From Kozakia baliensis (GTDB lineage: Bacteria > Pseudomonadota > Alphaproteobacteria > Acetobacterales > Acetobacteraceae), in contig NZ_CP014677.1 of assembly GCF_001787335.1 (NCBI RefSeq), positions 62,001 to 126,000 on the forward strand: a stretch of DNA of 64,000 nt, in the 5' to 3' direction. The position numbers and the translations under genes are program-made. The notes under the pieces were generated by a model that was not told the DNA's origin, made no database searches, and worked only from the letters and a program-made list of their open reading frames with translations. Position 1 is the first letter of the stretch; the number at the start of each line of letters is the position of its first letter. Shown piece by piece: positions 57,927-64,000 of the stretch.

Positions 57927-58799
57927 ATGACGTCCAACAAATGGTTTATCGATAGTGAAACGGGCGAATTATCGGATGTGCTCCTATGTCCGCCAGACTA
58001 CTATGCCTGGATTCCAAGTAACGATATCGCAATCCAGACCCTGGCTAATGGTGGCGAAATTGATCGTGCCGCGCTGAACGCGCAATTCGGCGAACTCGTC
58101 AGCGCTTTACAGTCGCAGGATGTAAGTTGCCATTTCCTGCAGCCACAGAAAGATATGCCTTATCAAGTCTATACGCGCGATAGCTCACAGACGACGCCAT
58201 TCGGGACTGTGGTTACAAGGTTGATGCGACACGAACGTATCGGCGAGGAAGCGGAAATCCGCAGCTTCTATGCGGAAGATGAAATATGGAAAAGCTGCTC
58301 TACTGGCCATATCGAAGGTGGTGATATTCACATCATTCGTCCCGGTTTAGTCGTTGTCGGAGTAACGGGCGGTCGGACCGATGAGGCAGGTGCGCGAGAG
58401 TTTCTAAGCTGGTTCGAGGAAGCAGGTTGGACGACACGAATGATACGTTTTCCAGAGCATTTTCTGCATCTGGATGTGATTTTCGCGATGGTGGCTGAAA
58501 ATCTTGCCCTCTGCGCCACCGATATTATTGCCGACGAAGACCTCGACTGGTTGCAAGCGCAAGGTATCCGCCTTTTGCCCGTCACCTATAAGGAAGTCAT
58601 GCGCGATATGGGATGCAATGTGCTTGCGTTAGGGCGCGAACGAGTTATCAGCCCGCGCCATTCATTACGAATCAACGAGGCTTTACGCGCGGAAGGCCTT
58701 ACTGTGATCGACCCGGAGCTGAACCAGTTTTCGCGCGGCGGCGGCAGCGTCCATTGCATGACAATGCCGTTACGACGTAAGTCTTTGCTTGCAGGTTAA
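57927..58799 (+). CDS. amidinohydrolase of the arginine deiminase / dimethylargininase superfamily
   Basis: The 290-residue protein starts at the ATG at 57927, before TSNKWFIDSETG. Superfamily motifs are the guanidine-contacting YTRDSSQTTPFGTVV, the EGGDIHIIRPGLVVVG segment with the catalytic Glu/Asp, the His of HLDVIFAMVAENLALC, and the nucleophile Cys in GGGSVHCMTMPLRR. Enzymes of this fold hydrolyse or transfer the amidino group of arginine derivatives, yielding ureido products or amines. Exact substrate is not evident. It is the first gene of the plus-strand operon, divergent from lysR. Confidence 0.85.
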   Translation: MTSNKWFIDSETGELSDVLLCPPDYYAWIPSNDIAIQTLANGGEIDRAALNAQFGELVSALQSQDVSCHFLQPQKDMPYQVYTRDSSQTTPFGTVVTRLMRHERIGEEAEIRSFYAEDEIWKSCSTGHIEGGDIHIIRPGLVVVGVTGGRTDEAGAREFLSWFEEAGWTTRMIRFPEHFLHLDVIFAMVAENLALCATDIIADEDLDWLQAQGIRLLPVTYKEVMRDMGCNVLALGRERVISPRHSLRINEALRAEGLTVIDPELNQFSRGGGSVHCMTMPLRRKSLLAG

Positions 58800-58835
58800 C
58801 GTCTCCAAGCAGGGAGACCGGAACGAGGACAAGAC

Positions 58836-59777
58836 ATGCCGAAGCTCGTGATAAGTGCGGATGGCCCAGAGGCTTGGGAAAGTTGGCGCGATGCGTTTGC
58901 CCGCGCTGCACCGGATGTCGAAACCATTTCCTGGTATGATCCCGCGCACAGCCCATCTGAGGCGCAATACGCGTTGGTATGGCAGTCGGACCCATGCGAT
59001 ATGGCGCTTATGAGCCATATGCGTGCGATTCTGAGCGTGTCCGCAGGTGTGAATCAGTTAGTTAACCGTCCGGACTTTCCTGTTGGTGTACCACTTGTGC
59101 GTATGGGGGGTGAGGAAACAGCGGCGCTCATGGCCGATTATATCCTTTGGGCGACAATCGGTTTGCTGCGTGATGCGCGACGTTGGGCGTTACAACAGCA
59201 GACCCATATCTGGGCGCGCAACGTGGCATCCCGAACGACTGAAGGGGCGCGGATCGGTATCCTTGGTTTCGGCCATCTAGGCTCGGCGGTTGCGGAGCGC
59301 TTAGTACACGCTGGAGCGAGGGTTTCGGCTTGGAGCCGCAGCCCGCATGAAGCCAAAGATGTTCAGTTGTTTTCAGGGCCGGACGAGCTTTCGGCTTTCC
59401 TTACGCAGGTGGAAACGCTCGTTAATCTTTTACCAAGCACGGCAGAGACGCGAAATTTGATCGACAAAGCGTTTCTCGCGAAACTTCCGACAGGCGCCGG
59501 CCTGATCAATGTCGGGCGTGGCGAGCATGTCGTAGAAAGCGATCTAATCTCGGCGCTAGATGCCGAACATCTTTCCGGTGCAGTGCTTGACGTGTTTACT
59601 ATGGAGCCGTTGCCGAAAGAATCACGCCTGTGGTCGCATCCACGTATCACGATTACCCCACATGTCGCGGCTGAGGCATCGCGCGATGCACAGGTCGCCT
59701 ATGTTGGACAGGCAATACGGGAGATAGAGGCCGGACAGACGCCTCCCCTCCTTTATCATCCCGATCGAGGATACTAA
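58836..59777 (+). CDS. D-2-hydroxyacid dehydrogenase (GhrA-like)
   Basis: The 313-residue protein resembles glyoxylate/hydroxypyruvate reductase A. The NAD(P) site is GILGFGHLGSAVAERL; an Arg after the second strand (AWSRSPHEAK) favours NADPH. Catalytic residues are the Arg of LINVGRGEHV, the Glu of VFTMEPLPKES and the His of ITITPHVAAEAS. It would interconvert a 2-oxoacid and a D-2-hydroxyacid. It lies 36 bp after the amidinohydrolase and 25 bp before the aldolase gene. Confidence 0.88.
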   Translation: MPKLVISADGPEAWESWRDAFARAAPDVETISWYDPAHSPSEAQYALVWQSDPCDMALMSHMRAILSVSAGVNQLVNRPDFPVGVPLVRMGGEETAALMADYILWATIGLLRDARRWALQQQTHIWARNVASRTTEGARIGILGFGHLGSAVAERLVHAGARVSAWSRSPHEAKDVQLFSGPDELSAFLTQVETLVNLLPSTAETRNLIDKAFLAKLPTGAGLINVGRGEHVVESDLISALDAEHLSGAVLDVFTMEPLPKESRLWSHPRITITPHVAAEASRDAQVAYVGQAIREIEAGQTPPLLYHPDRGY

Positions 59778-59802
59778 CAATGACGGCACAGGGAAAGGAT
59801 AC

Positions 59803-60555
59803 ATGATAGTCGTGAGCAATGACAGCGAGCAGGACGAGCAATCCCTGCGTGAAGATCTGGCAGCAGCGTATCGTCTTATCGCGCTGTACGGGATGACCGA
59901 CTTAGTTTACACCCATCTTTCGGTACGTTTGCCTGGCAGCGCTCATCGCTTCCTCGTCAATCCGTATGGGCTGCTGTTTGAAGAGGTAACGGCAAGTTCG
60001 CTTGTCGTCGTCGATGCAGACGGACATCCGGCTCAGGAAACGGATAGCCCGTTCAATCCGGCGGGTTTCGTAATCCATTCTGCCGTGCATCGTGCACGTC
60101 CCGATGCGGCGTGCGTCATGCATACTCATACCCTCGCGGGAATGACTGTTGCGGCACAGAAAGCGGGAATTTTACCACTTAATCAAATCAGCATGGAGTT
60201 TTACGGTCGCGTTGGTTTTCACTCCTATGAAGGCATTGCGGCGGACGATAATTTAAGCGAGCGCGAGCGCCTCGTCCACGATCTCGGCGGCAATATCGGC
60301 ATTATCCTTCAAAATCATGGATTGCTGACCGTAGGCGAAACTGTTGCACAAACATTTTATCGCACTTGGTATTTGGAACAGGCCTGTCGCATTCAGATTG
60401 CGGTGCAATCAACAGGCGTGCCGCCCGCGATACCTTCCGAAGCTTATATCTTGCGCGCGCGGGAACAATTCGTTTCCGATCCGGATCAGGGACGCCTTTC
60501 CTGGCAAGCCCTACGTCGTAAACTAGATCGCGAGCAGCCTGATTATCGCAACTGA
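59803..60555 (+). CDS. class II aldolase/adducin family protein
   Basis: The 250-residue protein starts at the ATG at 59803, with AAAGGA upstream. Class II aldolase motifs are YGMTDLVYTHLSVRLPG, the zinc-binding His pair of CVMHTHTLAGMTVAA and the third His of LQNHGLLTVGET. The family includes fuculose-phosphate aldolase-type lyases, decarboxylases and dehydratases acting on hydroxy carbonyl compounds. It is the last gene of the plus-strand operon and may cleave the carbon skeleton made by the other enzymes. Confidence 0.87.
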   Translation: MIVVSNDSEQDEQSLREDLAAAYRLIALYGMTDLVYTHLSVRLPGSAHRFLVNPYGLLFEEVTASSLVVVDADGHPAQETDSPFNPAGFVIHSAVHRARPDAACVMHTHTLAGMTVAAQKAGILPLNQISMEFYGRVGFHSYEGIAADDNLSERERLVHDLGGNIGIILQNHGLLTVGETVAQTFYRTWYLEQACRIQIAVQSTGVPPAIPSEAYILRAREQFVSDPDQGRLSWQALRRKLDREQPDYRN

Positions 60556-60745
60556 CATGAACAGTTCCTTTTTCGGTTTTTTAGGCTCGCAATAGGCTGA
60601 GTCGATGCGCCAGTGCGGCACCATGCTCCTACCCAGGATCTCGATAAAAAACGTCCTGGACCGTTCCAGAAAAACGGCTCGACTGCAGTCTCTGACTAAA
60701 GCGTAAATGTATCCCTACAATGTGGTGTGGTTTAATTCACCCGCT
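60556..60745. other. intergenic region between convergent genes
   Basis: The aldolase gene and the minus-strand alpha-E gene converge here. No clear terminator or gene was found. Confidence 0.4.
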
Positions 60746-61774
60746 CTATTGTTGCCTGTAAATATCGGTCTCGGAGGGTTGTTCGACAGGAGGCCAGTAT
60801 GCCGCGGCTAGTTCGTTTTGAATTGCCTCGATCTGTGTTTGTATCCAATGCATATACTCGTGTAGGCCCCGAATGATGATTTCCGCGGAACTCTGATCTT
60901 CCAGCGTTGCGCGGAGTTCCGCGAGACGTTCCTGAACGGCATAGCCATGCTTTCGTAGATTATAGTGTGTTGAAAGGGCCGCGAGAACATCGGCGGTTTG
61001 TCGTAAATTGAGGGCCAGAGAACGTGGAAAACCCTCATTTTTCAGAAGAAAGCCTACGACATTTGCGGGTGTCGTCGTGACAGGCTGCAAGCGCCGGAAC
61101 GCATGATAGGCCGCAGCGGAACGTAAAACGGAAACCCATTGTGTCGTGTCAATCTCGGAACCGATTTCGTCGAGTGGCAAAAGCTTATGATAACGAATAT
61201 CGATCAAGCGTGTAATCTGGTCGCTGCGTTCGAGATGACGCCCTAAAAGATAAAACAGCCAAGCCTGGTCACGATACAATGTTCCTTCCGTTATGCCTGT
61301 ATGGGTTTGGCAATCCTGTTTGATGTGATTGCACAACGCCGAAAGACCAGTCTGACGGATATCTCCCGGCTTCAGATCCAAAATCCAGCGTGTAAAAATA
61401 TTCAGTTGCATCCACATTTCGGTGGAAATGAGCGGACGAACCGAACGTGCGTTCTCTCGCACCGCATTCGCCATCGCCCGGATAGAACTCGGATTAGCGG
61501 GATCAATAATATAGAACTGCAAAACGTCTTCGCCGCTCGCGGATGGGTAGAGCGCTTGAAAACGGCTTTCATCCGAATTGATCTGGACAATCGAATCCCA
61601 GCCCGTCTCCCCGTCTGGTCCTCGGACAAAAGCTTCGGTGACTTCTATGAGACGGGCAAGATTTTCAATCCGCTCCATATAGCGGGCAAGCCACATCATG
61701 CTTTCGGCATAACGAGAAAGCAAAGTGTTCAGGCCAGGGAGCATTCCTACGGAAGGAGCAGAGAGCTGTGTCAT
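60746..61774 (-). CDS. alpha-E domain protein (DUF403)
   Basis: The 342-residue protein starts at the ATG at 61774, overlapping the stop of the ATP-grasp gene by four bases (ATGA). The signature LLSRYAESMMWLARYMERIEN is at the N-terminus and the all-helical alpha-E domain fills the rest (LGRHLERSDQITRLIDIRYH). Such proteins are nearly always encoded next to a circularly permuted ATP-grasp and a transglutaminase-like protein, a system predicted to make or modify peptides. Biochemical function is not established. Confidence 0.9.
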   Translation of the reverse strand: MTQLSAPSVGMLPGLNTLLSRYAESMMWLARYMERIENLARLIEVTEAFVRGPDGETGWDSIVQINSDESRFQALYPSASGEDVLQFYIIDPANPSSIRAMANAVRENARSVRPLISTEMWMQLNIFTRWILDLKPGDIRQTGLSALCNHIKQDCQTHTGITEGTLYRDQAWLFYLLGRHLERSDQITRLIDIRYHKLLPLDEIGSEIDTTQWVSVLRSAAAYHAFRRLQPVTTTPANVVGFLLKNEGFPRSLALNLRQTADVLAALSTHYNLRKHGYAVQERLAELRATLEDQSSAEIIIRGLHEYMHWIQTQIEAIQNELAAAYWPPVEQPSETDIYRQQ

Positions 61775-63243
61775 GCAGACATCACCCACGTATCTTTAGA
61801 GCCACCACCTTGGGAGGAATTAACCACCAGAGACCCTTTGCGTAGGGCGACGCGCGATAGGCCACCCGGCAAAACCCAGGTCGATTTTCCGGTCAAAGCA
61901 AAAGGACGCAGGTCGACATGACGCGCTTCCACTCCTGCCGGACAGAGCGTAGGCGAAACGGAAAGATCAATGACGGGCTGGCTGATATAATTTGCGGGTT
62001 TTTCCTTCAACCTCGCACGAAACTCTTCCAATTCACTGGCTGTAGCTTGAGGCCCGATCAGAAGCCCATATCCGCCGGACTCGCCCACCGGCTTCACAAC
62101 CAGTTTTTCAAGATTGGCCAATGTGTAGGCTAGCCCTTCCGGCTCGGCGCAGATATGGGTTTCGACGCTATCCAACATAGCTTCTTCTTGAAGATAGTAT
62201 TTTATAATACGCGGCATATAAGCATAAACTGCCTTATCATCCGCCACACCCGTTCCCAACGCATTGGCGAGAGTTACATTACCCCGGCGGTATGCTTCCA
62301 CTAGCCCTGGGACGCCTAAAAGGCTCTCCCGGTTGAAGGCCAACGGATCTAGGTAAGCATCATCGATCCGCCGATAGATAGAATGAACAGGCCTTAGTCC
62401 GGCAACAGTCCGCATATAGACAAGGTGGTTCTTTACGACGAGATCCCGCCCTTCCACAAGGGGAACTCCCATTTCGCGCGCAAGGAAAACATGCTCGAAA
62501 TATGCCGAATTGTAGATGCCGGGAGATAGCAAGACGACTTGTGGATCGGTAATGCCTTCCGGCGCGACATCACACAATGTTCTGTACAGGCGGAGACCAT
62601 AATCATCTACCGAACGCAATGGCATGCCGGATGCCAGATCAGGCAGCAGACGAAGCATCATGTGCCGGTTCTCAATGACGTATGACACGCCTGAAGGCGT
62701 TCTTACATTGTCTTCCAGAACCAGAAAACGGCCGCTGCGATCTCGAACCAAATCTGTCCCGCTGATATGGACATACACGTCGCCAGGTACATCCAGCCCG
62801 ATCATTTTCTGGCAGTACCCGGGATTGTTAAGTATCAAATCTTCGGGAACAACTCCGTCATGCAGAATCTTGCGTTCATGATAGATGTCTCGAAGAAACA
62901 TGTTGATCGCTTTGACGCGCTGTTGCACGCCACGCTCAATGAAAGCCCATTCTTCAGCCGTTAGAACGCGCGGGATAACGTCAAAAGGCAGAACGCGATC
63001 AATCGCTTCCCTATCTGAATAGACTGTGAAGGTGATACCAAGTCTGTAAAGCTGCTTTTCCGCATTATCCGTTCGGCGTCGGATCTCATCAAGATCGAAT
63101 TGAGCCAGTCGTTCCCAAACGCGACGAAGCGGCTCGGGCAGATTCTCACCACGATTTGTCAGTTCGCAGAAAAATTCAGGTTGGCCATAGGCAGAGAAAA
63201 TCCCAGCTTTCTGAGTCTCGGGGTGCGATTGGGTAGATCTCAT
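61771..63243 (-). CDS. circularly permuted type 2 ATP-grasp protein (DUF404/DUF407)
   Basis: The protein is 490 residues from the ATG at 63243; 19 further codons are open upstream. It has the typical YDEFF-like AYGQPEFFCELTNRGE, IPRVLTAEEWAFIERGVQQR, INMFLRDIYHERKILHDG, and DLVRDRSGRFLVLEDNVRTP segments, and KLVVKPVGESGGYGLLIG as the nucleotide loop. It is expected to form amide bonds on a peptide substrate with ATP. It is coupled to the alpha-E gene. Confidence 0.92.
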   Translation of the reverse strand: MRSTQSHPETQKAGIFSAYGQPEFFCELTNRGENLPEPLRRVWERLAQFDLDEIRRRTDNAEKQLYRLGITFTVYSDREAIDRVLPFDVIPRVLTAEEWAFIERGVQQRVKAINMFLRDIYHERKILHDGVVPEDLILNNPGYCQKMIGLDVPGDVYVHISGTDLVRDRSGRFLVLEDNVRTPSGVSYVIENRHMMLRLLPDLASGMPLRSVDDYGLRLYRTLCDVAPEGITDPQVVLLSPGIYNSAYFEHVFLAREMGVPLVEGRDLVVKNHLVYMRTVAGLRPVHSIYRRIDDAYLDPLAFNRESLLGVPGLVEAYRRGNVTLANALGTGVADDKAVYAYMPRIIKYYLQEEAMLDSVETHICAEPEGLAYTLANLEKLVVKPVGESGGYGLLIGPQATASELEEFRARLKEKPANYISQPVIDLSVSPTLCPAGVEARHVDLRPFALTGKSTWVLPGGLSRVALRKGSLVVNSSQGGGSKDTWVMSA

Positions 63244-63300
63244 CGGGGATGCTTCGCTTCCATGAGCTGGCAACTGTATGAACCATACCTGCCAGTTCAT

Positions 63301-63673
63301 TACGATTGCTCATTAATCTGCCAAGTTCAAGCCCTTTGCAAAGACTTAAGGAGACAGGTTTCGTTTTAACCAGCAGCATCACTAGCTTTCCCAGCACTCG
63401 AAGCCATGGTTCCGCGAACCGTTTGCGTTTTGCCGGATTGAAAAAGGCTAACAGGCCTAAAATGCGGTTGACGTTACCGGTTGGCCAGAGCTGGAACGGA
63501 TCTCGTTATCATGAAACTTCGAAGACATTATCAATGCTTGGATGCTTCTGACCTCAGTTGCCAATAGCCTCAATCGCCTAATGGAGCGCGCGGACTTCTA
63601 TCCATTTATCCTGACAACAGGAGCTTGGAACAAATGGGCTTTCATCCATGCCTTGTTTCGAGAAACACAAGTT
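63301..63673. other. intergenic region between the transglutaminase and ATP-grasp genes
   Basis: About 370 bp separate the two genes, unusually long for this otherwise compact trio. A plus-strand frame near 63550-63680 reads NSLNRLMERADFYPFILTTG without known homology. It should contain the promoter of the ATP-grasp and alpha-E genes. Confidence 0.4.
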
Positions 63674-64000
63674 TTACGCTAGAGGTTGTGGTTGGCTGGC
63701 AGATTGCGAGGCACCATTTTCCAGCTCTTCATAAGTCGTTACGTCGAAACGGATCAGCGATGCTCTACCGAAAGACGTGGAAATGGCAACATCGGTAGCA
63801 TCGCGACCGCGGGCCATTAGAATGCGACCGATCCGAGGTTTATTATGTCGAGCGTCAAACGTATACCAGCGCCCACCAAGATAAACATCGAACCATGCCG
63901 AAAAATCCATCGGATCATCGACGGGAGGAACGCCGATATCGCCGAGATAGCCTGTGCAGTAGCGCGCCGGGATATTCATGCAGCGGCAAAGAGCTATAGC
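63674..64000 (-). CDS. transglutaminase-like protein, C-terminal part (cut by window edge)
   Basis: The minus-strand frame enters the window at base 64000 and reads ALCRCMNIPARYCTGYLGDI, then MDFSAWFDVYLGGRWYTFDARH and a C-terminal tail ending at 63674. The ARYCTGYL and AWFDVYLGG-W-TFDARHN motifs are the Cys-to-His/Asp part of bacterial transglutaminase-like (DUF3488-type/TGc) proteins found next to alpha-E and ATP-grasp genes. The N-terminus lies beyond the window. Confidence 0.88.
   Translation of the reverse strand, partial: AIALCRCMNIPARYCTGYLGDIGVPPVDDPMDFSAWFDVYLGGRWYTFDARHNKPRIGRILMARGRDATDVAISTSFGRASLIRFDVTTYEELENGASQSASQPQPLA

Overview
The window looks like a stretch of accessory replicon (plasmid or megaplasmid) from an alphaproteobacterium, most probably an acetic acid bacterium (Acetobacteraceae). 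That is inferred from the mix of IS5, IS3, IS6, IS66, IS481 and IS701 family elements and from the metabolic genes, not from a marker gene. Two hallmarks of a plasmid are present: a parAB partition operon (1.2-3.1 kb) and a RepA-type initiator gene with a field of 15-bp iterons (27.9-29.7 kb). No rRNA, tRNA or CRISPR array was seen.

Layout. 0-7 kb: parAB inside a graveyard of broken transposases (IS630, IS3, IS5), with a perfect palindrome core shared by parB and an intergenic site. 7.7-12 kb: a periplasmic methionine-repair island made of a Met/His-rich secreted peptide, a YedYZ-like molybdoenzyme and cytochrome b pair, exported MsrB and MsrA, and an ECF sigma factor with its NrsF-type anti-sigma. 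Three matching GTAAC-N16-CGAA promoters lie in front of its three transcription units. 12-18 kb: an electrophile and oxidant detoxification run (YghU, two further GST-like proteins, an SDR, a frameshifted peroxiredoxin, an old yellow enzyme, a truncated LysR). 17.9-23.4 kb: an asparagine/aspartate module (outer membrane protein, exported asparaginase, aspartate 4-decarboxylase, and an aspartate:alanine exchanger gene split by an amber codon). 24-31 kb: IS remnants and the replication region.

31.3-38.1 kb: a reductive pyrimidine catabolism cluster (preT, preA, a ureidopropionase-like amidohydrolase, an MSAD-like tautomerase, a RutR-like TetR regulator, dihydropyrimidinase). Two near-consensus RutR operators stand in front of its two likely transcription starts. 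38.1-42.5 kb: nested IS elements (IS3 interrupted by IS701 and IS481). 42.6-49.3 kb: an acyltransferase, then a complete IS66 element with an 8-bp target duplication that carries a SEC-C passenger gene and has cut a small membrane protein gene in two, then more IS5 debris.

50-60.6 kb: an uncharacterised import-and-catabolism cluster. On the minus strand a LysR regulator is followed by a fused binding-protein/permease, its ATPase, a TonB-dependent receptor, a TIM-barrel isomerase and a 2-oxoglutarate/Fe(II) oxygenase. Divergent from it on the plus strand are an amidinohydrolase, a D-2-hydroxyacid dehydrogenase and a class II aldolase. Together they suggest uptake and dismantling of a guanidino or ureido amino-acid-like compound; this is the best candidate for an undescribed pathway. 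60.7-64 kb: a conserved trio of alpha-E protein, circularly permuted ATP-grasp and transglutaminase-like protein, the last cut by the window edge.
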